Source of the DNA: Zingiber officinale
Lineage: Eukaryota > Streptophyta > Magnoliopsida > Zingiberales > Zingiberaceae
DNA: 64,000 nucleotides
Direction: 5' to 3'
Assembly: GCF_018446385.1 (NCBI RefSeq)
Contig: NC_055991.1
Location: 97,695,712 to 97,759,711, forward strand
The notes below the pieces were generated by a model. That model did no database searches. It was not told where the DNA came from and worked only from the letters and a program-made list of their open reading frames with translations. Below are positions 24,301 to 35,010 of the stretch, one piece after another (within the stretch, counting starts at the first letter, position 1; every line of letters begins with the position of its first letter). The position numbers and the translations under genes are program-made.

Positions 24301-27300
24301 TCAATTTGGCAAGAATTCAAAATGCTAAAATACTATGAATCAGATCTAGGCCCCATATAGAGATCAAATGAATACCATCGTCAGAAATCAAATGGGAAAC
24401 AGAACAGAGGCACAAATGCTCACCATGTTCTACTTATACTCGCATCCAAATCCTTGTCGATCTCCCTGCACGAACAATGTCGGGAGAAGAGGCACAAGCA
24501 AAACAGTGATCGGGTGATGTAGCAGAGTCCGGTAATAGGAGTTGCGACGTACATAAACGTTGTGACAGAAGATCAAGTCTAGGCTCGGGAAAAAGGAAAC
24601 CTACAACCAGCCAGCACCTCTGTCAGCCTCCGATCAGGTCCACCGTCAGAGGAGGAAGGGAGTCTTCGGCGTCGGTGATTGTGAACCCAATCTAGGGCAC
24701 GGAAGTCGGCTGTGATGGTCGGCTCTGGCAGCACAGAGGGAAGAAGGGAGAGCGTCGGCGGTGGTGCTGTGCAGAGATGCAGTAAAGAGGAAAAAAAAAA
24801 CCGGCATCGGCAACTAGGGCTTGGCGTGGAGAAGGCCGACGTCGCGAGAGATGAGGGAGGAAGGAGGGTTCGGCCGGTGGTGGCTCTCACGCGGAATGAA
24901 GAAAAGAAATGGACAAGGAACCGTCGCGTGAGAGGAGAAGAAGGAGACGGTGATTTTTCGGCGCAGAGGAGGTTAGGGCACGGGGTACTGTTCGGCGGGG
25001 GAGAAAAGGGAAGCACGCGGAAGAAAGACAAGGGAAAAGAAAAATAAAAGGAAAAGAAAAATAAAACTTTTCCTCTCTTAAATGGGTAGCCTAAACAGGC
25101 TTTCCCGGGCCTCGTTTTTTTATCCCCGTAAACTCATCCATACGGTCTATGAAACATTCTGGAAAAATTCCTAGAAATTTCAGAAAATTCCCTTATCATT
25201 ATTCGTTATTTTTCGGTATTTTACACATTGCTTATGTAGTTGACAATTAGAATATTTTTTTGGCATTGCTTGTACTGTATTACAGAATGTGCGAGTGAAA
25301 CTTGAAGAATCGCTTCCTGGAACTGGTGGCGGAAGAAATCCACATGATCAGCTGTTGGTGCAAATTCTATTTGCATTTCCAGTTTGCTTGTTGTTTATAT
25401 GTTATTATAGATCACTTCTTCTGGTTAGTAATTTTATTTCTTCTGCTACTTTGAATGACATTTTCTAAAATACCCTTTTTTAGTAGTTTGTTTCTGTTTC
25501 ACAGGCGAGCAGAGATTTCACCACTAAATTTTCTCGAAGTTCTGTAATTGATTATGTAAGGCGTATATGCTTGCATTACAGATCAGGCACACTTCCTACA
25601 TATTCTGGTGCTGGTGTTGCTTCATCTTCTTTTGTGAATACAAATCAACAGGTCAGTCTTCTAATATAAAAGTGATTAGGAAGTTGGTTTTTTATTTTGT
25701 TGATCAAGAAATAATGCATCATTGAACTTGGAAAACTAGAGGGTTTGATTGGACCGATTTTTTTTTTTTTTTTTGCATAGTCTATTTAATTGGCGCTGTC
25801 TAACCTTTTCTTGGTGTCTCCTGGTTTCGACCCATAGACGATATAATTCAGCAAGCAATCGGAGATAGAAAAGATTATTGGAAAACATTAACTTCTAGGT
25901 ATTTTTATAATTCTACATTTGGTTGTTTATAAAACTTAATTATGATGCATTTAGTTCAAGAAATGAAATAGAGAAGGAACATAATGACAATTCTTAACGA
26001 TGGTGGAAGGAAGAGATTCAAGGTGACAAAAATCTAGGATGGAAAGGAAAGAGAAAGGGGGGGGGGGTTGGGGCGGCAAAACGCGGTCGGCGTCTGCAGC
26101 TCACTGTTAGTCCAGAGTTCATGAGGCCGCAATGATTTGCAACCAGGTCGCAAACTTGCAACCGCAACTCATGGAAAGGCCAACGAGCTTGTGGCTTGAT
26201 AAGAACGATTGGCAGCCCAATTGCTAGCTCGCAGTTGCTGCAATTGCAATTCGGAGCTCGTTGCTGTGACTCAGGTCTATGCTACGACCATGACTCATGG
26301 CCAAAATGCTAGAAGCCTAGAGCAACTCGTTATCTCGACTTGCGGGCAAAATGAAACTTGCTTCGTGATTTGTTTGTGATTGTTGGCTCATTAAGTCCCT
26401 CGCCAAATGGAGTTTTCTGTGACTTGGAGAGGGGGGATGGAAACTTCGTCTACTCAATTTAGTTGGATGACAAATTGTTCACTCGATTTTGGCTGTCCAA
26501 AAAATATCCAAAAATTGGTCCACAAACAAATTCTAAATCCATCAGATCATTTGTTTTGATTAAATAAATGGTGGATATTGTCACTCTCGCGCAATTCATC
26601 GTTTTTATTGTCCATGTTTTAGAGTAAATAGGCAAAAGAGGAGAATAGGAATATTTATCCCTTTGTTTTAAGGAATAAAAAATATTTTAGTTGATTTCTT
26701 ATGTTTAATATGTAGGAATGTAATAAGTCATGTACGATGAATAATTTTGGCTTGTCTGACATGCACAATCCTTTTGGCTTGATCCAACCAATTTACCTGG
26801 CTTGAGATTTACCCAAGCTGTCCAATCTAGTTGGCTCAATTAATCTACCTAATTTAATTGCAGTAATTAGCTTGACCAACATGATTGACTTATCTAGCTT
26901 GTTTGATCCACTTCAATCCACTGATGTAGCCCATTTTATCCAATGGATTCTCTATTCTTGTTCATAACATATTTGCTTTGAAGGGCTCAATAGAGGAAAG
27001 ACAAGTATTGTTTGGAGAATGGAATAGCGGAAGAATAACTGTTCCTTATTCCATAAATAGCTGAGGTATTCCTCATGATTAGGCAATCATAATTCCATGG
27101 AATTGATATTTTGAGTTCATTTTTGGAATCCTCACTTTTTGAGAATGATTTGGATGAAATCAATATATTCCTCATACTTTTGAGATCCAAATGTAAAGAA
27201 AACCTACCTTTGAGAGGAAGAAACTTGAGAAGTGGCTTGGGCCTCTACGAGGAGTGGTGTTAAGGCTTTGTTGCATGGGGAGACATAGAGGGTTGAGGTG

Positions 27301-30300
27301 CTTGGGCATAAGGGAGGACTGAGGAGGAAGTTGAAGCTTTCATATTTGTAGGTTAGTCAGTGTTGTTGAGGAGATGAGGACTCTTTAAACAAAGTGAAAG
27401 CTTGCGTTGAGAATCCTCTCGATGAAGTTTTTGGAGTTAGACTTATTAATTTAAACTAATTATTATATGCTTAATTTTTAATAATAAAATTAAATAAATA
27501 AATCATTATTATTAGTTTTGGATTGTTATTAGTTAACCATTAATTAGCTTAATTTAAATTAATTAAATTAATAATTTAACTAATTAAATTGAATTAAAAT
27601 TAACTACATTAATTATAATTATTATATAATTCAAATTAATTTATTAGTTTAGGATTGTTATTAGTTAACCATTAATTAGCTTAATTTAAATTAATTAAAT
27701 TAATAATTTAACTAATTAAATTGAATTAAAATTAACTACATTAATTATAATTATTATATAATTCAAATTAATTTATTTAATGGAATATAATCCTTTGCCA
27801 ATAAATTTAATAATTTTAATAAATTAAATCATAGATTAAATTATTTAATTCAACATAAGTTTATTTAAATTGGAAAAATCATAGATTATGAATTAAAATT
27901 AAAATTAAAATCAAATTTAATAATCTAATTGCAATTAAGTAAATTTAAATTAAATTTTAAATTAATAAAATTAAATAAAATAGTGTAGCAGAAAGGGAAA
28001 TAATTGTGACCTTTTTGAAGTTGCTAGAATCCACTAGTTCCAAAATATTTTAAAGTGAAGCCACTCTAACAACCACCTATCTCATAGATAGAATTTCTTT
28101 AGTCCTTCAGATTAATTTCTCAGTATCACTACTTTTACTAGCATATCCAAATCTTGAATCTCTCTCATATTCCTACGTCCTCCACTTAGGTTGTTTGGAT
28201 GCACTTTTTTTTTTGCATATCCATCCTTGGAACCTCAAAAAACCTTATCCAAAATTAACCAAATGTGTCCATTGGGTATTCACCTACTCAACATGGGTAC
28301 AAGTGCTATTCTCCATCACTTAGTTGTATACTTATGTTCATTGATTGATGCATGTTACCTTTCTTGAATACTGATTTTATTTTTTTCAAAAGACTTCTCG
28401 TCAAGGGGAGGCTTTGTGCGAGAGAAGACTTAGGAGAATCCAAAACCTGAACTATCACCTACCACTTCTTGGCTCTTAGTTTTTTCCCTTCACCACTTCT
28501 ACCCATCCGCGCTACGCCTTGGGGGCTACTTTGATGCAAGGTTGGTTCTTTAGTGGACAAAAGGTCAACTTTAGGCAATTGTAGCTTTCTAGGATAATCT
28601 TATGATAGAGAAGTATGAAACAACTTGGGTTCCAACAGCCAATACGCAACTTGAATTTTGGGCATTGGCTCACCATATATGTGACGGAATATGGTTAAGG
28701 ATGCTTAAATGCAACATCCTTTACAACAACCAAGGCTTTATTCTACTAAGTGGGGTCTAGATTCTCTTATGTCATTGGGCTCGATCCCCTACTATATTAG
28801 CATCTATATTTAAATAAATTTTATCTTGTTTAATCATCGCTAATCAAGTTTTCTTTGATCTCTTCCTCGATTAATATGCGTATTTATTATGGTCTCATGT
28901 TAGCTGAAGCATTTATTAGTTGCGTAATACATGTTCATACTATTCAAACATGTCCTCGGTTGCCCCCGAAGCAATAGTGTAGTGGTAGCGCGCCTTCTCA
29001 ATTTCCCAAGCATCTAAGGATTGAGTCCCAACTTTGACGAATTAACACATGAATTTCCCTTAATGGGTGGTTGACCTAAGAACGCTGGGCTGATCGGTCG
29101 TCTACTGCAAGTGCTTCCCGATTTATCCTGGTGGCCAGTGAAAAACTTTTGTGGGGTTGGGCAGGTCACCCCATGATTAGTTGGTGTAAGCTGGATACCC
29201 GGTGTCAACTAAGAAAAAAAAGGTCTCTTAGAGTTTTTCCTCAATAAGCATAATCCTCATTTTCTCTTTAACGTTCACATTTCTTATTTGTCCATCTTTA
29301 TATGTCCACACATCTACCTTAATATTCTCATCTTTACGACTCTCATCTTTTGCACGTGTACTCGATTCATAGCATAACATTCGACTTTATATAATATAAC
29401 TGGTCTAATTGTCGTTTTGTAAAACTTATGAGGTTCCTTATGATCACAAAGAACACCTAATGCTTTTTTCTATTTCAACTATGTTGCTCGTATCCTATGT
29501 AAAATATTTCTATCAACCCTTCCATGCTTTTGCAAAAATGATCCGAATTACCCCTCTATCTTTTGCAAATTGATTCGAGATACTTAAAGCTCTCAGTTAT
29601 AAGTCATCTCATGTTTTAACAATTGTCTGTTTCTCGACAACATTCAAGCTTAGCATTTACTCTTTTATATGCCTTATCAACCAAAATAATGTCAGCAAAC
29701 AACATATAGATGTTGATTGCCATTTCATCAAGGGGAAAATCAATAATGGAATGCATTTACGACATGTTTTTCTGGTGGGGAGCAAACAATTAGCATTTTG
29801 ACATATGCAGTCTTCATAAACCAAGTTTCAAAGATTTAGTGAGCAAGCTAGGAATGATAACATATGTAATCCAGCTTGAGGGGGTGAGTATATTAGAAAT
29901 CCTTGCTTTTTATGAATGATGGGATAATGAGATAGTCTCAGTTGTTCTTTTAGAAGATATTTCAACATTCTATTTAGGAGACACTTGATTAGTAGGAGAG
30001 AATTGCTGGTTTCATTTCTATTTTTTAAAAATATTCTAATTTATTTTGTTTGTTTTCTGAGATGGATGATATTTTCTTTTTTAAGATATATGGTCTACAT
30101 ATTTTAGTTCCTTTTCTGTAATGACTGAAAAAAATGGTTCTTTAAAAACTAATTTCACTTGTGACCAAATGCAACATAGGGATGGAGAGGTAGAGTGCAG
30201 AATTACTTTATTCAAGCATAGCATCCTGATTCCAGGAGCATATAGAAGCTTAATCGACTTATTTAGACAGTCTGCTTGAAGTAGATCAATTTACCTTGTG

Positions 30301-31692
30301 GTGTTATGGGTGTTACAAAGAGCTTGCACATCCTTATGATTTTACCTCCAACTGTCTGTTCTTGTTGACAAAAATTATTATTTTCTTCTATGTGAAATCA
30401 TTGTAATATTACATCTGGATACTATGTAATTGAATAGATATGTTCCCCTGTTTTTCCCTAAGTTTGGTTTTTTGACAGTTCTTCAGCGGCACACATTCCA
30501 AGCTACCTTGTTACTTAGGTCCAATATCTGTTGTTGTCTGTTTTATGGCCACTGCATTTTCCCTTGGGTTTGCATTTATATTAATTCCCCATCAAGTGAC
30601 TCCATGGACTGGCCTACTTTTGATGTATGAGTGGACTTGTATGACCTTTTTAGTAACATTCGGAGGCTATCTAAATTTTATGTACCAATGGGGAAAGCGG
30701 ACTTCAGATCATTCTAATTATGGTCGCAATGATTCTTCAGATCACGACTCAGACAAAGGTTTGGCGAGCAAAATGAATAATGTCAATGACCATTTCCTTG
30801 TTCTCCATTCTAACTACAAAATACATGCAGGCTTTCAGCGAAATGTATCTAGGTGTGACATAGTGACATGGTTTTATTGGTTAGGGATGACATCTCTAGC
30901 TATCGTTGTACCTTCATTACCATACCTGTTCGGAATCACTGCTCTCTTCGCAAGGTAAACTGCTGTGTTTTTTCTTACTAGTATTAGCACGGCGAAAATT
31001 TCTTCTTGTGCAGTCTTGTTGATATTATTCAAGCATCTATAGTTGTGTTTTCTTTCTTGTTTTTGGATTTACCTGCAGGTTCCTTTGCAATTTCAACTTC
31101 ACAGTTAATAGAAAAACGTTTGAAATCTGTCCTGTAGTATAGTTTTGGCAATTTGCAATCTTAAGCGAGTATTCATATCTGACTAGAGAAATAATAAATA
31201 ATAACTACACACTGTTTGCAAGATGATAACTGAGTAGTTTTGGTTTCCTGGAAATAAGAGCTTGATAAATGTCCATTTCGTAGGATTTCCTTATGAAATC
31301 TGACACATTACTTGTTAGTATAACATAATAGTTTTCTAGAGATGGATTTGATAATAATTATTGTTTGGTTGACTACTCAATACAACTGGGATTCCTAGCA
31401 ATGTGCTGTTTTGTAGTTTATACATCTAAGTTGTTATAAGTTTGCTGCAGTGACTTGTCTGCTAAATCCGTCACAATGATGAAAATAAAGAATAGAGGTA
31501 GAGTTTCCCGTTTTTCTTAATTATCATTGCTTATCTGTCGTACCCATCCACAGGTTGGGTCTGATGGTTGGAGGTGGCCTTGTATTTTCTGCATTTTTGG
31601 CATTTGCCTCTGAACATCTCGCTATTAGAGCCTTCATCAAGGGATGTGAAGATTTTAATCAACGACTGAGCAGAAACATATGCTTGTGCTGA
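3390..31692 (+). CDS. IPUT1: Inositol phosphorylceramide glucuronosyltransferase-like GT8 protein (PGSIP6/IPUT1), 9 exons
   Basis: Arabidopsis PGSIP6/IPUT1 transfers glucuronic acid from UDP-GlcA to inositol phosphorylceramide in the Golgi, the first glycosylation step of plant GIPC sphingolipids; it is also known as MOCA1 in salt sensing. Exons: 3390-3623, 6103-6223, 6315-6500, 7381-7544, 14457-14564, 25286-25423, 25505-25651, 30479-30954, 31554-31692. All introns are GT-AG and phases join without a break, giving 570 residues (Arabidopsis protein about 537). A signal peptide or anchor covers residues 1-25, the GT8 DxD is DAD at 123-125 in [18 protein letters not shown] follows at the exon 3/4 join, and [10 protein letters not shown], the GT8 HxxGxxKPW motif, is at 247-256. 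Membrane segments lie near 295-312, 378-402, 408-434, 491-513 and 525-545, as in IPUT1 and unlike GUX1-type xylan enzymes. Start ATG 3390 precedes the signal peptide directly. Introns 1, 4, 5 and 7 are 2.5-10.7 kb because of transposons. Confidence 0.9.
3624..6102 (+). other. Intron 1 of IPUT1-like gene
   Basis: AT-rich intron with no gene. A GC-rich island at about 3885-3960 stands out in base composition and may be a decayed SINE, but I see no clear A or B box. A diverged tandem duplication is annotated separately. Confidence 0.6.
4024..4175. repeat. Diverged tandem duplication in intron 1
   Basis: Two copies of about 75-80 bases share TGTCTATCATGC(T/C)TAACTTG at the left and AAGTGACTTTGTAAAATAT at the right; the second copy has a short insertion before the right block. 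Confidence 0.6.
6680..7326. mobile_element. Mutator-like MITE in intron 3
   Basis: A 647-bp non-coding element with terminal inverted repeats of about 50 bases starting GGGCAAAAATCAAAAGG. It is flanked by a perfect 9-bp target duplication TATTTTTTT (6671-6679 and 7327-7335). A 9-bp duplication with long inverted repeats is the signature of the Mutator superfamily. The interior also folds back (Lys/Leu-free AT-rich arms around AAATTGCTCAAACTTGATCA), so most of the element could form one hairpin. It lies between exons 3 and 4 of the IPUT1-like gene and leaves both splice sites intact. Confidence 0.85.
7607..7718 (+). mobile_element. 5'-truncated Au SINE with 26-bp target duplication
   Basis: The sequence begins inside the B box (GGGTTCGAATCC) and continues through the Au-family body (CTACGTACAATGGATCC, then GGGAGCTTCGTGCACC) to a T-rich end. 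It is bracketed by a perfect 26-bp direct repeat (7581-7606 and 7719-7744). The 5' half with the A box is absent, so the copy was probably truncated at integration. Confidence 0.88.
8035..8405. repeat. Direct repeat pair, about 165 bp each
   Basis: Copies at about 8035-8205 and 8245-8405 share AAGGTATTGAAG at the left and CATTGCCAATCTTGTTGGTA near the right, with many substitutions between. It is an old local duplication of unknown origin. Confidence 0.6.
12133..12297 (+). mobile_element. Full-length Au SINE
   Basis: tRNA-derived SINE of the Au family: start GGGGAGCCTTGGCGCAAC, A box TTGGCGCAACGGTAAAG, B box GTGTTCAAATCC, body TTGCGTACAATGGATCC, end GTGCACCGGGCTGCCC and a short T run. No clean target duplication was found. 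It lies in the sense orientation in intron 4. Confidence 0.9.
14707..17640 (-). repeat. 3' LTR of the gypsy element
   Basis: Pairs with 22262-25225. On the plus strand it opens TGTCACGCCCCGAGGAAGTC. It lacks a 30-bp segment present in the other LTR near 23070-23105. Its internal edge near 17630-17640 does not match the last 15 or so bases of the partner. A frame of 150 codons at 16994-17446 is a Pro/Ser/Arg-rich low-complexity stretch and is not called as a gene. Confidence 0.9.
17640..17652 (-). other. Polypurine tract of the gypsy element
   Basis: On the minus strand the sequence reads TTAGTGGGGGAGAA directly before the 3' LTR, as expected for the plus-strand DNA primer. Confidence 0.6.
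17828..20085 (-). pseudogene. Decayed gypsy pol: RT end, RNase H, integrase, chromodomain-side C-terminus
   Basis: Read on the minus strand with several stops and shifts. Near 20060 the RT catalytic box appears as [12 protein letters not shown]. At 19700-19830 the RT thumb/connection reads [19 protein letters not shown]. At 19500-19700 is RNase H ([18 protein letters not shown]-like), and at 19300-19420 is its end ([16 protein letters not shown]). At 18550-18780 is the integrase core ([32 protein letters not shown]), and at 17830-18030 the [20 protein letters not shown] segment that precedes the chromodomain in Tekay/Del elements. No intact protein can be made. Confidence 0.85.
20245..20475. 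repeat. Tandem GGGAGC-AACGCTC units inside the gypsy interior
   Basis: Five diverged units of about 50-60 bases, each with GAGCAATGCTC or GAGCTACGCTC followed by TA(C/T)CACAA and CATATGTGG. Each core is itself a small inverted repeat. It occupies the place where protease and early RT should be. Confidence 0.65.
20690..21160. repeat. Diverged ~60-80-bp tandem repeat in gypsy interior
   Basis: Repeated modules containing, on the minus strand, a GTGCACATGGGT-like block, TATTGGAGGTATC and TTGATTATACCTATG. Period and match are irregular. Related modules recur in the opposite orientation at 53080-53455. Confidence 0.6.
22172..22208. repeat. Perfect inverted repeat CTGATACCA-N7-TGGTATCAG beside the PBS
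   Basis: Nine-base arms that repeat the tRNA-complementary core of the primer binding site in both orientations, about 35-80 bases inside the true PBS of the gypsy element. Confidence 0.8.
22239..22254 (-). other. Primer binding site (initiator tRNA-Met) of the gypsy element
   Basis: Minus-strand TGGTATCAGAGCAAGG, complementary to the 3' end of initiator methionine tRNA, seven bases inside the 5' LTR boundary. Confidence 0.9.
22262..25225 (-). repeat. 5' LTR of the gypsy element
   Basis: 2964 bases, with TG...CA termini on the plus strand (TGTCACGCCC to GGTATTTTACA), followed by the target duplication. It is the promoter-bearing LTR for minus-strand transcription, which would run antisense through exons 5 to 1 of the IPUT1-like gene. 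No TATA box was assigned. Confidence 0.9.
27509..27774. repeat. 132-bp AT-rich tandem duplication
   Basis: Two adjacent copies (27509-27640 and 27641-27772) differ at only about one or two positions (TTTTGG versus TTTAGG near the start). They begin TTATTAGTTT and contain TAGTTAACCATTAATTAGC. Near identity suggests recent duplication. Confidence 0.85.
28710..29735 (-). mobile_element. RTE-type LINE fragment (3' part), interrupted by a SINE
   Basis: On the minus strand the segment near 29735-29600 reads as a decayed RTE-clade reverse transcriptase ([10 protein letters not shown], then [11 protein letters not shown], where plant RTEs have MLFADDIVLVD). Downstream 3'-end sequence reaches 28713, where the plus strand has the common plant RTE tail motif ACTAAGTGGGGTC preceded by ACAACAACC. 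The frame is broken. The 28968-29222 SINE splits it. Confidence 0.65.
28968..29222 (+). mobile_element. tRNA-derived SINE with A-rich tail
   Basis: A box AGTGTAGTGGTAGCGCG, B-box-like GGATTGAGTCCC about 45 bases later, a GC-rich body (GTTGGGCAGGTCACCCC) and a final AAGAAAAAAAA. It is inserted in the RTE LINE fragment. The 5' end is approximate and no target duplication was certain. Confidence 0.65.
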
Positions 31693-33595
31693 TAGTCAGC
31701 ATGTTGATCATTCTGCTTACAATTGATACTTCTCGTGTCCATGTATATTAGACTTGGTACTATATAGTTTGGAAGGTCCTGTGATTAATTCATTCAGAAT
31801 TTTGAAACGATAAGCTTGTTAACCACTGATATGGTATTTTGACTTGGTGGAACCAATAACTCAGAAGTCTGGTCTTTGTTAGTTCTTCAATTGGCAGTTG
31901 ACAAACTGTATGTACTATATTTTTTCCCCGTTCAAGCATAGTTCACAACGGCAGCCATAAATGTTCATCACAATTAGGATTGTGCAATCTGCAGCCATTT
32001 TTATCGTTGGTGTACAATAGGGTTCTAATAGCCCGTATGGAATTATAATGAAAACAGGGTTGCACAAGTGATGTTGGATGTATTGGTGCAGATGGTTTTG
32101 CAGGAGGTGAAATCTATCACCCTGGTGGTTTCTTTATATTTATTCCATATTATTGAGAGGGAGTAAATTAGAAAATTAAAGTATCTCATAATATGAGAGG
32201 ATATTTCTATAAATTTTATTGGAAATCAATCCTCGTTCAATTATATAATTTTATTATGTGGTGATTAGCTATGTCCTATGGACGTGTTGACGCTATGGTG
32301 ATAGTTGGAGTGGGGGCAAATAATATGCTTTAAAATAAACTTTACTTTTTAGTTTTTTTTCTAGGATATTAGCAATATCACTCAAATATGTTACCATTAG
32401 AAATAAAATTGCATGTATCACACCGAGACAAGCGATGTAGTGGTTAGGTAACTTCTAAACTCCTAGTCCAAGTTTTGACTCTTTATATGGATTACTTTTA
32501 GCATCTTTTATTTTTTGTTGTTGATAAATTATTAGAGGTGAAAAAAAATCTCTTATAGAATTGTCAAGTGAAGTTTAGGAGGCATACAAAGAGTTCTAAG
32601 GTTTTCTAAATAAGTTCAACAAAAATAATGAGAAAATAATATGGTAATCTCTTTGTTGTTTTTCTCTTCGTGGTCTTTAAATCCACTTTTAAAGTTTTCT
32701 TAACGCAATGAAATCTTAAAATAGTCTAATTGACGTGACCTTTATGTAGAAGTGTTTAACAGGGAGAATAGAGTTTTTAAAACTTTTAGTATAATTTTAT
32801 TTTTCTAAAAAATATTTTAAAATCAGATACATACAACAATAACAATCAAATCTTATCCCATTAGATAAGATAGGGTCGGTTATATAGATCATTTAAAATT
32901 ATTGAACTCTATCTCTTATTATATCATCATTTATACTTAAATAAATTTTATTTTATTATTGATAAGTCTTTTTTAGTCATTCTCTTTCTCATTTGATATT
33001 CGTGTTTGTCATAATTTCATATTACTTAACTAGAATATTTATTAGTTGTTTAAATATATATCTATACATCTTAAACTAAAATAAGATACATAACAAATAG
33101 AAATTTAATTTTCTAGTGTTAATTTGAATAAATATCTTTAATGTAAAATGAAATAAGAGTAATGAAAAGAGTAGCCAAACCCATGGATTTTAAATGGTTT
33201 AGAAATTCTCAAAGTCCCTAATCCATAACTTGGGATTTGTTAGCTGAATCATCTCTTTAAAAATTATTACTATACTTTAAAGCCAAGAAAATAATATAAC
33301 AAGTAACTAATAATAATATGACAACCGTTGGAATATTAAAATAGAAATATCGAGCTATTTGAGAGATATGAATGTTGTGCTACTTATAGAGTGCTTCTAG
33401 ACTTAAGGATTGAGAATTTCCGTATGCTTTGATGATATTGATATTGATTTTGAACCTATTTATATGATCTAGTCGATCAACTTGTCCTTTCTACTCGACC
33501 AACCCATGGGATTCGATTGTTATCCGCAAAAAAAAAAAAAAAATCTAGATTTTAATCAGCTAACTTAATTTTTCTAGCGGACCACTTTCTATGTC
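31693..33595. other. 3' flank of IPUT1-like gene; intergenic, with transposon scraps
   Basis: Begins with the 3' UTR. At 32420-32550 a weak tRNA-like motif pair (GATGTAGTGGTTAG and CCAAGTTTTGACTC) may be an old SINE. At about 32829-33060 the sequence ACAATCAAATCTTATCCC and GATAGGGTCGGTTATATAGA is the reverse complement of a plant RTE LINE 3' end. No gene is seen. Confidence 0.45.
32829..33070 (-). mobile_element. RTE LINE 3'-end fragment
   Basis: Contains the characteristic plant RTE tail, read on the minus strand as ACCGACCCTATCTTATCTA followed by ATGGGATAAGATTTGATTG. Only the non-coding 3' region remains. Confidence 0.5.
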
Positions 33596-34250
33596 TTACC
33601 TTCTGTTTGGATGGGATGAGCGAATGTTTATTAACAGAAGGAGAAGGGAAGGGAAGGAAGGGAAAGGAAGGAGAAGTAAAGTATTTATATTATCCTTATT
33701 TAGAAGGGAGAGAAGGTTTATTAATGTAACATATGTTACCGTGTTTGTGAGGAAAGAGAGGGTAATGAAGCTTAAATATATAAAATTATCAAATTATCCT
33801 CACTTTTTAAAATATCATTTAAACTATAGAGGTCATTTTATAATTTTTAAAATCATCCAGCATTATTAAACCCTTGGCAGTTTAAGATCTGTTGTATTGA
33901 TGCACTAATTTCTGTTGCTTCTAACTAATAGTAACTTTGTTGGACTGTAAAAGTGGTATATTTGGGCAATCAAATTTAAATTTGAGGAACAAATCGACAT
34001 TTATTTATTTTCCTATGTTTGAATTGCTTACATCTGTACCATCTCTAAGCACAAAGTACATAACATCCATAAAAACACAAAAGGCACAAAGTATAGATAA
34101 ATCATCCAAAATCAAATAACAAGTCTTACATTACATAATAATGATTCAACAAACATTCAAAATCTTCCAAGTACATAGCATCCAAATGCATAATACATAA
34201 CATCCAAATATAATCATCCAAATTTATATCTCACATAACAAGCAAAAAAA

Positions 34251-34765
34251 CTAATCATGTCGTAGATTTTCTCTATCCAACATTTGAAGTAACAAGTCTT
34301 TGCAATGTTCAAAAGGACATCCAAATAAAACTCTTAACATTTTCGGGCGTTGAATAAGAAACAAATAGCATGTAGAAGTTATATGTTGCTCGACGCCTAA
34401 TTGATTCAACAAACTCCACACTTCACGCTCAGGAATAGGAAGTTCATTTGACTTAACTATTTCATGTGTCGAGCTCATAATGGCTTGAGCTACATGGTCA
34501 ATTGCATTGCTTATATTTTCATCATCAACTTTACCTTTATTTGCACGTTTGTTCTTTGATGATAATCCAACAAAAGAGTCAGCTTGAGATTAGATGATTG
34601 AGTTGGAATTTGGGCATCCTTATTAACTACATATGAATTGTCCAAATGGATTTCCTATTGAGAAATCATAAATTCAACTTCATCAGTGGTTTCAAAATTA
34701 TGTCCACCAACATTATTTTCTACTTCTATGCTAGCTCTTCTTTTTCGCATTTCTGATGCAGTTTC
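34251..34765 (-). pseudogene. Harbinger Myb/SANT-like accessory protein, C-terminal part
   Basis: Minus-strand sequence resuming after the LTR retrotransposon insertion: an acidic linker (residues of the EFMISQ type, then a stop) and a C-terminal segment ending MLDRENLRHD with the WSLLNQLGV motif typical of plant L10-interacting Myb proteins of Harbinger elements. It belongs with 44358-44985. Confidence 0.6.
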
Positions 34766-35010
34766 TGTTGGTGCAACCTTAGGTCAAAGTTGACCTGGTT
34801 GACCCGACTCGAGGTGACTTGACTCGAGTTGTATTTTGATGTTTGACTTGGGAAGATTGTCGGTGCAACCTTAGGTCAAGGTTGACCTAGTTGAGTTGCA
34901 TGTTGATGTTTGACACTCGTGAGAGAGTTCTATTCTTGATGTGAGACAAGAATAGATGGTTGGGAGATTATTGGTGCAACCCTAAGTCAAGATTGACCTG
35001 GTTGACCTGA

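Larger units (their letters stand above)
14702..25230 (-). mobile_element. Ty3/gypsy chromovirus (Tekay/Del-like) LTR retrotransposon, with TSD
   Basis: A complete insertion antisense to the host gene inside intron 5. The target duplication CATTG lies at 14702-14706 and 25226-25230. LTRs of about 2.9 kb enclose a 4.6-kb interior. A primer binding site for initiator methionine tRNA adjoins the right LTR and a purine tract adjoins the left LTR, so the element reads right to left. Pol remnants (RT end, RNase H, integrase, integrase C-terminus) run in that order. Gag, protease and the front of RT are missing. Without it, intron 5 would be only about 197 bases. The LTRs differ at roughly 15 sites plus a 30-bp indel, which suggests a recent insertion. 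Confidence 0.92.
25652..30478 (+). other. Intron 7 of IPUT1-like gene
   Basis: A 4.8-kb intron with a G-run at 26059-26068, an AT-rich zone at 27430-27990 with a tandem duplication, and a LINE fragment carrying a SINE (listed separately). The GC-richer block 26070-26450 probably derives from a transposon but has no domain I recognise. Confidence 0.55.

Noticed and set aside
28968..29060. Possible functional tRNA genes at SINE heads (also 12133, 61670, 61880)
   Set aside because: A and B boxes exist but the cloverleaf does not fold and SINE bodies follow.
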